A stretch of DNA of 64,000 nt from Bacillus sp. ISL-18. Its GTDB lineage: Bacteria; Bacillota; Bacilli; Bacillales; Cytobacillaceae. Numbering within the stretch: position 1 is the stretch's first letter; each line of letters starts with the position of its first letter. Both the position numbers and the translations under genes were made by a program. Location of the stretch: positions 1,087,908 through 1,151,907 of the forward strand of contig NZ_JAGGQG010000002.1 of the NCBI RefSeq assembly GCF_018613415.1, given 5' to 3'. The notes under the pieces are model-generated. The model was not told the DNA's origin and did not search any database. It worked only from the letters and a program-made list of their open reading frames with translations. Positions 52,243 through 60,958 of the stretch are shown one piece after another.

Positions 52243-52941
52243 TCACCACCCCCTCTTGATTAAGATTGTTTGGATCTGATCACCCGGACCGATAAAATCT
52301 AATGCGGCAGGAGAAAATACGGCAACTTTTCTTTTAACGCCCTCTAAGAGAATTCGGATTGGCTCTATAACTAGATGATCCTGAAAGAGATGGCCTCCTA
52401 AGATCATTATCTGTTTGGCTCTCCTAGCTAAGCCAACCTTATTTATTTTACGTTCCATGATAAAGTTGACCGTTTCGATCGCTTTCTCTTTATGATGCAT
52501 TGATTCTTTCACTGGCTGTAATCCTTCTGCTTCAACTGAAGCAACTAAACCAATTTCACGTTTATTTAATACTAGGACGAAGTTATACCCTGTGTCCGTT
52601 TTCTTTTGGACAATTTCTACTTCATCCGTAATAACCGTGACAAATTCATCAGGTTCTTTTGAGTGAGAGTCTTGAGAATTCTCTTTTAGCTTGATTACTC
52701 GGTAAGATGCTTTTGATCCAATTCCTTCAGCTGTGAAGTCGAACGGTTTTATACTTTGAGTACGGACAAAGTATAGTTGATTCAGCTTTTCTTTACTGTC
52801 TAATTGGACACATAAAGCAACATCCTCTTTCACCGCCTTTCCCTCACCGTTCGAGAGCACTGGGACATTCATTTTCATTCCTGGAAATTGAACGAAGATG
52901 TAGCTGAAGTTTTTCTTAGGCTGTACATCTGAAAGTCTCAT
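52243..52941 (-). CDS. protein of unknown function
   Basis: A 232-aa soluble protein (start MRLSDVQPKKNFSYIFVQFP) with no TM helix, signal peptide or recognised motif. The first half looks beta-rich and the C-terminal part (RRAKQIMILGGHLFQDHLVIEPIRILLEG) is mixed alpha/beta with a GPGDQIQTILIKRGW ending. AAAGG lies 10 nt before ATG at the complement of 52941. An upstream in-frame ATG (complement 53001) would add 20 residues. It stands alone between convergent acoC and divergent thrC. I do not recognise the family. Confidence 0.7.
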   Translation of the reverse strand: MRLSDVQPKKNFSYIFVQFPGMKMNVPVLSNGEGKAVKEDVALCVQLDSKEKLNQLYFVRTQSIKPFDFTAEGIGSKASYRVIKLKENSQDSHSKEPDEFVTVITDEVEIVQKKTDTGYNFVLVLNKREIGLVASVEAEGLQPVKESMHHKEKAIETVNFIMERKINKVGLARRAKQIMILGGHLFQDHLVIEPIRILLEGVKRKVAVFSPAALDFIGPGDQIQTILIKRGW

Positions 52942-53295
52942 AAACTCACAACCTTTCTGAATTGTTTCAAGGGTATTTTCCTTGTAAAAGTATAATTCCA
53001 TATAAAATCTTTTCTTCCTGTATGGGTATGAAGAGTTTTCATCGTCACTTTCTTATGAAATGTGAGGGTTCCTCCTATTTGTTGAGTAATTATGAGGAAA
53101 TCTACTATCGAAAAATGTAAATCGTCAAAAATTTTTCTATCTAAAACGAAATTTATAGACTATTCGCTAAATTATGTATTAAAATAAACTTTATATATTT
53201 TAAATCAAAAAAAGAATATAGTAATCTTATGAGATAAAAATGGAACAAGTATGATCACCAAGACCTACTACTTTAATATAAACCTGGAGGGCGCT
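52942..53295. other. AT-rich intergenic region between divergent genes
   Basis: About 350 bp, very AT-rich, no T-box or riboswitch features and no ORF with an RBS. It should carry both divergent promoters, but I could not single out convincing -35/-10 pairs. Confidence 0.35.
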
Positions 53296-54699
53296 ATGAA
53301 CTTTGTTAGTACACGAGGAAAAGTAAATAAAATTGGATTTATTGAGACAGTCTTAATGGGACTGGCAAATGATGGGGGACTATTAGTACCGGAGAACATC
53401 CCGCAAATTCCTGCCGAAAAGTTAGAAGCCATGTCAAAGTTAACGTATCAAGAATTGGCCTACGAAATTTTTTCCTATTATGTGGATGGGGAAATTCCTG
53501 ACAATGAGCTAAAGGCATTAATCGAGAAAAGCTATGCTACCTTCCGCCACCCGGAAGTAACGCCTGTACAAAAAGTAAAAGATAATCTGTATGTGCTGGA
53601 ACTGTTCCATGGTCCAACCTTTGCTTTTAAAGATATTGCACTGCAATTTTTAGGAAATTTATATTCCTATGTGTCAAAGAAGACAGGTGAGACGATTCAT
53701 ATCCTCGGAGCAACTTCTGGTGATACGGGTGCATCTGCCATTGAAGGTGTTAGAGGAAAAGAAGGCATTCGCATTTGTATCTTGCACCCGCATGGCAAAG
53801 TAAGTAAGGTACAAGAATTGCAGATGACGACTGTTGCGGATAAAAGTGTGTTGAATTTAGCTATAAAAGGAACATTTGATGATGGTCAGAGAATCATTAA
53901 GGAATTGTTCGCAGATGTAGACCTTAAAAACAAGTATCATCTTCGCGCGATTAATTCTATTAACTTTGTACGTATCCTAGCGCAAACCGTTTATTATTTT
54001 TATGCGTATTTCCAAGTGAAAAAAGACAACGACCTAACCAGTGTTAACTTTAGCGTACCGACAGGAAACTTTGGTGATATCTTTGCTGGTTATCTTGCCA
54101 AGAAAATGGGTCTTCCTGTAGGTAAACTGATTGTTGCAACCAATGAGAATAATATATTAGAAAGTTTCATTCAGGATGGCGTGTACATGCCTGGTGAATT
54201 CCGAAGCACCTACAGTCCTTCGATGGATATCCAAGTAGCCAGCAATTTTGAGCGTTACCTGTACTACTTGCTTGGCGAAGATCCACAAGCAGTGTCCGAC
54301 TTAATGGCCAAATTTAAGGCAGAAGGAAAAATTGTTGTGAACGGAGAGCTGCTCCAACAGGTTCAAAAAGATTTTGCAGCACATGGAGTGGAAGGGGAAG
54401 AATGCTTACAGACGATCAGTAAGTATTATAATGAAACGAGTTATTTATTAGATCCACACACTTCCTGCGGTGTCGCGGCTTACGAAAAATGTAATCATTC
54501 AAATGAGGTGTGTGTAACACTGGCAACAGCTCATCCGGCAAAGTTTAATGAATCGATTGAGCTTTGTGATATTAAGCAGACATACCCTGAGGAAATCAAT
54601 CAATTGTTTAATAAACCACAGTATTTAGAAGTGGTTGAAGCGGATAATAATGAAGTGGTTCGTAATTTAGAAAAGCTTTTTAGTTTTTCTGCTAACTAA
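53296..54699 (+). CDS. thrC: threonine synthase, long form
   Basis: A 467-aa PLP enzyme converting O-phosphohomoserine to threonine. STRGK-x-x-x-x-GF-ETVLMGLANDGGLLVPE is the N-terminal signature of the long ThrC class. The Schiff-base Lys lies in GPTFAFKDIALQFLG, with the glycine loop in ATSGDTGASA. This is the E. coli/yeast-type enzyme rather than the shorter form found in the Bacillus hom-thrC-thrB operon, and no hom or thrB lies nearby. Start at ATG 53296 with GGAGGG upstream. Confidence 0.9.
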   Translation: MNFVSTRGKVNKIGFIETVLMGLANDGGLLVPENIPQIPAEKLEAMSKLTYQELAYEIFSYYVDGEIPDNELKALIEKSYATFRHPEVTPVQKVKDNLYVLELFHGPTFAFKDIALQFLGNLYSYVSKKTGETIHILGATSGDTGASAIEGVRGKEGIRICILHPHGKVSKVQELQMTTVADKSVLNLAIKGTFDDGQRIIKELFADVDLKNKYHLRAINSINFVRILAQTVYYFYAYFQVKKDNDLTSVNFSVPTGNFGDIFAGYLAKKMGLPVGKLIVATNENNILESFIQDGVYMPGEFRSTYSPSMDIQVASNFERYLYYLLGEDPQAVSDLMAKFKAEGKIVVNGELLQQVQKDFAAHGVEGEECLQTISKYYNETSYLLDPHTSCGVAAYEKCNHSNEVCVTLATAHPAKFNESIELCDIKQTYPEEINQLFNKPQYLEVVEADNNEVVRNLEKLFSFSAN

Positions 54700-54718
54700 A
54701 TTTTATATAAAAGTGATG

Positions 54719-54749
54719 AAAAGGAGTAAGAGTTTTACTCCTTTTTGTT
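54719..54749 (+). terminator. terminator of thrC
   Basis: AAAAGGAGTAA / TTACTCCTTTT with a short loop and a TTTTTGTTTT tail. Confidence 0.8.
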
Positions 54750-54801
54750 TTGATATAATTAATTTTGTACTTACTATCCTCTCAGAAAAGGAAAGAGCGC
54801 G

Positions 54802-56607
54802 ATGTTGAAAATTACAGAGCTCCCCATAAGGATACGGAATTTCCAGCAAAAAATTCTTCGTAAACTTGCAGGAAATATCCGCTATAAATTAATGTTCCTA
54901 TTGTTATCTGTCATGATTTTCCCGTTACTCATCCTCATTATTTTTTCAATCAATGTATCACAACGTAATTATGAAAAAGAAATCATCAGTTCAAATGAGT
55001 CAAGGATCGTTTTAGCAGGAAAGTATGTAGATGAAAAATTAAAAGAAAGTGACAAAATCCTATTTTCTAGTTTACTTGATGAAAAATTAATACCAAGTAT
55101 TAGTCAAACTAATGATGAAAATACCCCTTTGAATTTTAGTACACTAAACTACATAAAAGACAAATTATATTCCATTTATTATCGAAATGAAAATCTAGAT
55201 CGTTTTTCCATCTATTCCAAAGAAAAAAGTACCGTTTATTCTCTAACAGCAGAAGATTTCAAAGTTTCAAAGATAGTCAATCTTTCGGAAACAAACTGGG
55301 CTAAATTAGGTGTCAATCCCCATTATATTTTTGAGAGTAAAGATTCAAAACAAAGTTTTTCACTAACAAGAAGTATTATTCGGTTTGAGGATCGAAAAAT
55401 AGTTGGCGGGGTATCCATTGATGTGAATTGGAATGTGGTCGACAATGTCATTGAGATGCTGGAATCAGAAAAAGAAAGCTCTGTTTATCTACTAAATAAC
55501 CAAGGGCAAATCATATACAATCCAAACCATACTAAAACCCCATCCGTTGATTTCCAAAAAATAATAAAGCAAATCAACAATAGTAAGAAAGATGTTTACT
55601 ATCTTAATGATAAAAGTGGATATATTTTCTTTCAAAAGGCATTTAACCAAAAAGTGATAATTGTGAAAGTTATCCCTAAAACCCTCATCATGAATGGTGT
55701 AACGAAGACATTGATTTATGCCATTATCATCGGTGTATTTTCTATCATTCTAACCATATTTTTATCTATTTTTATCTCTTTAAGAACGACAAAACCCATT
55801 ATTCATTTAGTTGATGCGATGCAAAAAGTGGAAGAAAACAACTTTGATATAAGAATTGAAACCGAACGATCTGATGAAATTGGCCTGCTTGAAAAAAGAT
55901 TTACATCTATGGTTTATCAAATAAATGAATTGATAGAAAAAGAGTACAAAAGTGAAATTGCTACAAAAGAGGCTCAATTTAAGGCGCTGCAAGCACAAAT
56001 CAATCCTCACTTTTTATATAACACACTTCAGTTAGTCGGGGGAATGGCAGTCGCTCATAATGCTGAGCGGATATACAGGGTGATCAGTGCCCTAAGTGAT
56101 ATGTTCCGCTACATTACAGGGAAGCAAGGAGACATGGTGCTAATTGAAGATGAAATCGAACATATAAAAAATTACCTCTATATTCAAAATCAACGTTTTG
56201 ATGGAAAAATAGAAACGGATATTTATATAGAAGAAGGTACTGAAAGGTACGAAATTCCTATGTTAACGATACAGCCTTTGGTGGAAAATGCATTTAATCA
56301 TGGGTTTGAACCAAAAGTTGGTCTATGGAAGCTCACTGTTGAAGTGCAACAAGTTTTTGATGATATTGAAATAACCATTAAAGACAATGGTGTAGGAATA
56401 CCTGAGGAGAAATTAAGAACACTGATAAGTCAAATTAACGATATATCCCAGCCCTTGAATACTAAAGGAAGTATTGGAATTAAAAATGTTGCAGCTAGAA
56501 TTGGATTGTATTTTGGTAAAGAATACGGTCTTGATATCTCAAGCGGAGTGGGCCATGGAACGCAAATCGTAATTACAATCCCTGCAAGGATGCTATTGGA
56601 GGTATAA
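54802..56607 (+). CDS. YesM-like sensor histidine kinase
   Basis: A 601-aa membrane kinase. TM1 (about 30-52) and TM2 (about 303-327) flank an extracellular Cache-type sensor of about 250 residues. A HAMP region (RTTKPIIHLVDAMQKVEENNF) precedes the His_kinase H-box QINPHFLYNTLQ (His403). The HATPase shows LVENAFNHGFEP and KDNGVGIP. It pairs with the AraC-type response regulator 1 nt downstream. Such YesMN pairs usually sense a sugar or glycan and control the adjacent ABC importer. RBS AAAGGAAAGAG. Confidence 0.92.
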   Translation: MLKITELPIRIRNFQQKILRKLAGNIRYKLMFLLLSVMIFPLLILIIFSINVSQRNYEKEIISSNESRIVLAGKYVDEKLKESDKILFSSLLDEKLIPSISQTNDENTPLNFSTLNYIKDKLYSIYYRNENLDRFSIYSKEKSTVYSLTAEDFKVSKIVNLSETNWAKLGVNPHYIFESKDSKQSFSLTRSIIRFEDRKIVGGVSIDVNWNVVDNVIEMLESEKESSVYLLNNQGQIIYNPNHTKTPSVDFQKIIKQINNSKKDVYYLNDKSGYIFFQKAFNQKVIIVKVIPKTLIMNGVTKTLIYAIIIGVFSIILTIFLSIFISLRTTKPIIHLVDAMQKVEENNFDIRIETERSDEIGLLEKRFTSMVYQINELIEKEYKSEIATKEAQFKALQAQINPHFLYNTLQLVGGMAVAHNAERIYRVISALSDMFRYITGKQGDMVLIEDEIEHIKNYLYIQNQRFDGKIETDIYIEEGTERYEIPMLTIQPLVENAFNHGFEPKVGLWKLTVEVQQVFDDIEITIKDNGVGIPEEKLRTLISQINDISQPLNTKGSIGIKNVAARIGLYFGKEYGLDISSGVGHGTQIVITIPARMLLEV

Positions 56608-56608
56608 C

Positions 56609-57676
56609 ATGATAAAAACATTACTTGTTGACGATGAAAAATGGACAAGAGAGACGATTAAGCAGTTTGGAAAATGGCAGGAATATGGGATTGAGGCCAT
56701 TGAGGAGGCTGCTGATGGACAAGAGGGGCTGAAATTAATCGAACAATGGTCCCCGGACATTGTGATTACCGATATGAAAATGCCTGGTGTGGACGGCATG
56801 GAATTACTACGGATTGTAGCTGAACGTTTCCCTCAAATTAAGTTGATCGTAGCCAGCGGCTATGATGACTTTCATTATATGCGCCAGGCGATTCGCTCGA
56901 AAGCCAATGAATATCTGCTTAAGCCAATCAATCCAGATGAATTAAATCAAACTTTAGAAAAATGTGTGAAAGAGATACACCATCAATCCAGGCAGCAGTT
57001 AACGCCTTTATCATTTTTAAATAAAGATATCTCAGTATTAATGATGGACTATAGAAAACCCATTATCTCTTTTTTGGATGAATTAAATGCAGAGGGCTTT
57101 AAAAATATCATGGAGCGTTTTTTTTATGAATTAAAGAAAGTCGATGCGATTGACAACCATGTTCTGGCTAAAATTGAACACGAGTTTATTCTGATTTTAG
57201 AAGCACAAATGATTAAAAATGATTGCAATGTCCAAGAAGTGTATAAAAATGAAGAATTAAGCTATGATAGCGGCTTGTCCCTTGAGTTAATCATGAAGAA
57301 ACATCAAAATCTAGGAAAACGTTATGTGGAATTTATGCTCCAGGTTAAGAAACGAAAAGGCCGAGTAGATCTCCAAGAAATAAAAGAATACATAGAACGG
57401 AATTTTACAGAATCCCATCTTTCTTTGGATGTATTAGCCAACAAGTTTTTTGTTAGTAAAGAATACTTAAGCAAAGCATTTAAAGCTATGTATGAATGTA
57501 ATATCACAGAGTATATTGTCAGCAGACGAATGGAATACGCGAAAAAATTAATTGAAGCAAATGAACTTCAAATCAAAAGCATTGCCCAAATGGTGGGCTA
57601 TGAAGACTTGTCCTATTTTTATCGTGTTTTTAAAAAATATTTCAAAATTTCCCCGGGAGAAATGAGGCAAGGTTAA
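56609..57676 (+). CDS. YesN-like response regulator with AraC HTH
   Basis: A 355-aa regulator. The receiver domain has acidic pair DD8-9, phosphoacceptor Asp55 in VITDMKMPG, and Lys in EYLLKPINPDE. A central linker of about 120 residues follows, then an AraC-type double HTH at the C-terminus (LSLDVLANKFFVSKEYLSKAFKAM ... SIAQMVGYEDLSYFYRVFKKYF). Its start is directly behind the kinase stop, so the two are translationally coupled. It likely activates the ABC transporter and glycosidase genes downstream. Confidence 0.92.
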   Translation: MIKTLLVDDEKWTRETIKQFGKWQEYGIEAIEEAADGQEGLKLIEQWSPDIVITDMKMPGVDGMELLRIVAERFPQIKLIVASGYDDFHYMRQAIRSKANEYLLKPINPDELNQTLEKCVKEIHHQSRQQLTPLSFLNKDISVLMMDYRKPIISFLDELNAEGFKNIMERFFYELKKVDAIDNHVLAKIEHEFILILEAQMIKNDCNVQEVYKNEELSYDSGLSLELIMKKHQNLGKRYVEFMLQVKKRKGRVDLQEIKEYIERNFTESHLSLDVLANKFFVSKEYLSKAFKAMYECNITEYIVSRRMEYAKKLIEANELQIKSIAQMVGYEDLSYFYRVFKKYFKISPGEMRQG

Positions 57677-57687
57677 AAAAATCCAAA

Positions 57688-57701
57688 TGTAAGCGCTAAT
57701 A
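57688..57701 (+). promoter_or_regulatory. cre site upstream of the ABC transporter operon
   Basis: TGTAAGCGCTAATA matches 13 of 14 positions of TGWAANCGNTNWCA and has the AGCGCT centre typical of CcpA sites. It lies 76 bp before the binding-protein gene. Confidence 0.65.
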
Positions 57702-57776
57702 TTTTCAATATTCGAAACCTAATGGAGTGTTTATGATAAGAGTGTAAGTTAAAACTTTATCAGGGGGCCATAAAAG

Positions 57777-59057
57777 ATGAAGAAGGCGATTTCAACAGCA
57801 CTTAGCTTGATTCTTGGGATTGGTTTGTTAGCAGGTTGTAGTTCAAATGATACTGCTTCAGGTCAAAATGACACAAAGGCGACAAAACAAGTTGAACTTA
57901 AAGTTTTTATTGGACAACCACGATTTAAGACACAATATGAAACGTATTTTGATCAGTTTGTCAAAAAAGAGAAACAGGATAAAAACATTGATGTCAAAAT
58001 CAAATTGGAATTACCAAATGTAAATCAGGCATCCCAGCTACTAAAAACAAGATTAGCTTCAGGTGATAGCCCCGATATTTTCAGTCTTCATGCGATAAAT
58101 GATATCCCTCTTTTTAACAAGGCTGGTTATCTAGAAGATTTATCAAAGGAACCGTTTGCTGATAAGTTGTATGACACGGTTAAACCAGCTGTCACCACAA
58201 CCGATGGTAAAGTCGTAGCAGTTCCATTAGAGACTCTTCAATGGGGATACTTATACAATAAGAAAATCTTTAGTGACTTGGGTTTAAAATTACCACAGAC
58301 GATGTCTGAAATGAAAGAAACGATAAAGGTATTAAAACAACATAAGATCACACCATTTTTGCTAACTTATAAAGATGCATACATCCCGCAATTATTTTTG
58401 CCACTTACTGTAGGTGGGGACGTCAGTACAACGACTCCTGACTTTATTAAAAGCATGAATGAAGGTAAAGGTTCGTTTAAAGAGGTTAAAGACTTGTTTA
58501 ATATTATGGATTTAGTTAACTCCAATGGAACAACACGTGCCTTTGAAAACGGACAAGATCAAGGGGCTTCTGATTTTGCAAATGGCAAAGCTGCGATGTG
58601 GGTACAAGGACCTTGGATGGCAGATTCCATCGTAAGCGCGAATAAAGACTTTGAATTTGGGGTTGCACCACTGCCTATTAATGATGATCCAAAAGCAACT
58701 TTATTGAATTTGAGTACATCAACATCGCTTGCTGTTTCCAAAATGAGTAAAAACAAAGCAGTGGCAAAAGATCTCATCAATTATATTCTTGATGATAAAG
58801 ATTCTAGCGATTTCTATAAAAGCCTTGGATTTAATCCTATCTCAAAAGTTCATACGTTTGCACCATTTCCATGGTTAAAAGAATCATCTGAGTATGTTTC
58901 ACAAGGAAGAGCTTATCAGGATCCTGCCATTCCATCTGCTGTTAAAGACGAATCACAAAAATTATTCCAGAGTTATCTTGCAGGGGATGCATCCAAAGCT
59001 GAGGTCATCAAGGGGTTGGATCGTGCCTGGGATCAATTCAATAAAAACAATAAGTAA
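57777..59057 (+). CDS. sugar ABC transporter substrate-binding lipoprotein
   Basis: A 426-aa extracytoplasmic binding protein of the family 1 (oligosaccharide) class. The lipobox GLLAGCSS places the lipidated Cys at residue 21. The RLASGDSPDIFSLHAINDIPLF region and GKAAMWVQGPWMADSI block are typical. RBS CAGGGGG. It is followed by two permease genes but no ATPase, so it probably uses a shared MsmX-type ATPase. The neighbouring GH42 and GH30 genes point to a beta-linked galacto- or gluco-oligosaccharide. Confidence 0.92.
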   Translation: MKKAISTALSLILGIGLLAGCSSNDTASGQNDTKATKQVELKVFIGQPRFKTQYETYFDQFVKKEKQDKNIDVKIKLELPNVNQASQLLKTRLASGDSPDIFSLHAINDIPLFNKAGYLEDLSKEPFADKLYDTVKPAVTTTDGKVVAVPLETLQWGYLYNKKIFSDLGLKLPQTMSEMKETIKVLKQHKITPFLLTYKDAYIPQLFLPLTVGGDVSTTTPDFIKSMNEGKGSFKEVKDLFNIMDLVNSNGTTRAFENGQDQGASDFANGKAAMWVQGPWMADSIVSANKDFEFGVAPLPINDDPKATLLNLSTSTSLAVSKMSKNKAVAKDLINYILDDKDSSDFYKSLGFNPISKVHTFAPFPWLKESSEYVSQGRAYQDPAIPSAVKDESQKLFQSYLAGDASKAEVIKGLDRAWDQFNKNNK

Positions 59058-59077
59058 TTTGATTTTAATCAGACAAC

Positions 59078-59109
59078 GATAAAGGCAGCTCTACACAGCT
59101 GTCTTTATC
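59078..59109 (+). promoter_or_regulatory. intercistronic hairpin after the binding-protein gene
   Basis: GATAAAGGCAGCT (59078-59090) / AGCTGTCTTTATC (59097-59109), 13-bp stem with one G-U pair and a 6-nt loop. No T-run follows. Such hairpins commonly protect the binding-protein mRNA so that it is made in excess over the permeases. Confidence 0.6.
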
Positions 59110-59144
59110 ATTATCAAAAATTAACTGTCAGTGGGGTGGGTGCA

Positions 59145-60104
59145 ATGCCACAGTTAGGAAAACAAAGCAATCAAATCGCTATTAACCAAGTTCAACCGAA
59201 ACTAAGCTCTAAAAGCACATTAAGTTTGAAAAAACAAAAAGGTAATCTTAGTTTACTATTATTTGTTCTTCCGGCCTTTATCTTTTATTTTGTGTTTTTA
59301 TTGATTCCAACGATCGGCGCAGGTTTTTATAGCTTTACCGATTGGAACGCCTTAGCGCAAACTTTTCATTTTGTTGGTTTTAGTAACTATATTGAAGCAT
59401 TTAAAGATGACCCTGATTTCCGTCATTCCTTTTTCTTCACTTTAAAATATACGGCTTTCATGTTTGTTTTTCAAAATGTAATCGCGTTGCTTCTTGCACT
59501 TTTTATTGAAACCAGGGTTAGGACGAAAGGCTTTTTTCGAACCCTATTCTTTATGCCAAATATGTTAAGTTTAATTATTAGTGCATTGATGTTTTCGTTT
59601 ATTTTTTCGAATGTACTTCCTGAACTTTCGAAAAAAGCGATTTTTCATCTGCTAGACCAGCCATGGATCGGTGATGCAAAAGTTTCTTTCTATTCCATTC
59701 TTATCGTGTCTTTGTGGCATGGAATTGGCTATATGATGGTCATTTATATGGCAGCACTGCAAGGTGTTCCGTCACATCTTAAAGAGGCAGCCATGATTGA
59801 TGGAGCAAATCCGTTTCAACGACTTATTCATATAACGATTCCAATGATTATGCATGCCATAACCATTTGTGCCTTTTTGACATTGAATGGTGCCTTTAAA
59901 GTGTTTGACGTAGTGTATGCACTCACTGCAGGCGGCCCTGGAAGATCCACACAGGTAATGGCCCTAAATATTTATGAAGAGGCATTTTCAAATAATTTTA
60001 GATATGGTTATGCCAATGCAAAAGCAATGATACTCTTTCTCATTGTTCTAGTGATTACCTTGATTCAAGTGAAAGTGTTGAAAAAGAAAGAGGTGGAAGC
60101 ATAA
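59145..60104 (+). CDS. sugar ABC transporter permease (MalF/UgpA-like)
   Basis: A 319-aa inner permease with six TM helices after a cytoplasmic N-terminal tail. The EAA loop reads LKEAAMIDGANPFQRLIHITIPM, which docks the ATPase. The start is ATG 59145; a GTG at 59136 lies inside the G-rich RBS. Its stop overlaps the next permease start (TAATG). Confidence 0.92.
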   Translation: MPQLGKQSNQIAINQVQPKLSSKSTLSLKKQKGNLSLLLFVLPAFIFYFVFLLIPTIGAGFYSFTDWNALAQTFHFVGFSNYIEAFKDDPDFRHSFFFTLKYTAFMFVFQNVIALLLALFIETRVRTKGFFRTLFFMPNMLSLIISALMFSFIFSNVLPELSKKAIFHLLDQPWIGDAKVSFYSILIVSLWHGIGYMMVIYMAALQGVPSHLKEAAMIDGANPFQRLIHITIPMIMHAITICAFLTLNGAFKVFDVVYALTAGGPGRSTQVMALNIYEEAFSNNFRYGYANAKAMILFLIVLVITLIQVKVLKKKEVEA

Positions 60105-60922
60105 TGAAAAAACTATACGGGGCAGCAGCTACTCTTATTCTAGCAATCTTTGCGGCCATATCGTTTTTCCCCATTTACATGGCTTTTATTAATTCCTTTA
60201 AAACACAAGGAGAAATCTTTAAATCTGTTTTAAAACTGCCGACAAAATTACATTTTGAAAATTATACAGGTGTGTTTGAACAGTTAAATTTATTTCATAG
60301 CGCCTGGAACACGGTCCTTGTCACGGTAATAGGATTAGCAGGAATTGTTATTTGCGGTTCACTGGCCGGTTATAAATTAGCAAGGACTCCAGGGAAATTA
60401 AGCAATTTCATCTTTACGCTATTCCTAGCCTCAATGCTGGTACCTTTTCATTCCATCATGATTACCTTGACCAAGGTAGCCAAAGGGTTACATGTACAGG
60501 GGTCGATTTATGGGTTAGGACTCATTTATATTGGACTTGGGGTAAACATGGCCATCTTTCTATATCATGGTTTTGTGAAAACCATCCCTAAAGAGCTCGA
60601 GGAAGCGGCAAGAATTGATGGATGTAATGACCTTCAAATCTTTACGAAAATCATTTTTCCTCTTCTAAAACCAATCACTGCCACAATTCTAATTTTAGAT
60701 ATTTTATGGTTGTGGAATGACTTCTTATTGCCGTTGATCATGTTGACGGATGTGAATAATTATACCTTAATGTTATCCGTTAACATGTTATTCGGGGAAT
60801 ATAACAGTGATTGGCCAAAGATCCTCTCGGGACTTATCATTACAGCGCTGCCTGTGGTTGTGTTTTATGCAATTTTCCAAAAATACATTCTTAAGGGAAT
60901 TGCAGATGGCGCGATTAAATAA
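60104..60922 (+). CDS. sugar ABC transporter permease (MalG/UgpE-like)
   Basis: A 272-aa permease with six TM helices and the EAA loop LEEAARIDGCNDLQIFTKIIFPLLKP. It overlaps the preceding permease by 1 nt, so the two are translationally coupled and form the heterodimeric channel. It is followed after 36 bp by the GH42 gene. Confidence 0.92.
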   Translation: MKKLYGAAATLILAIFAAISFFPIYMAFINSFKTQGEIFKSVLKLPTKLHFENYTGVFEQLNLFHSAWNTVLVTVIGLAGIVICGSLAGYKLARTPGKLSNFIFTLFLASMLVPFHSIMITLTKVAKGLHVQGSIYGLGLIYIGLGVNMAIFLYHGFVKTIPKELEEAARIDGCNDLQIFTKIIFPLLKPITATILILDILWLWNDFLLPLIMLTDVNNYTLMLSVNMLFGEYNSDWPKILSGLIITALPVVVFYAIFQKYILKGIADGAIK

Positions 60923-60958
60923 GCAAGCTGCTTAACAGATTAGGAAGGTGAAAATGTA

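Noticed and set aside
59078-59109. Terminator ending the binding-protein transcript
   Set aside because: The stem is strong but no T-run follows, and the permeases need the same promoter; an mRNA-stability hairpin is more likely.
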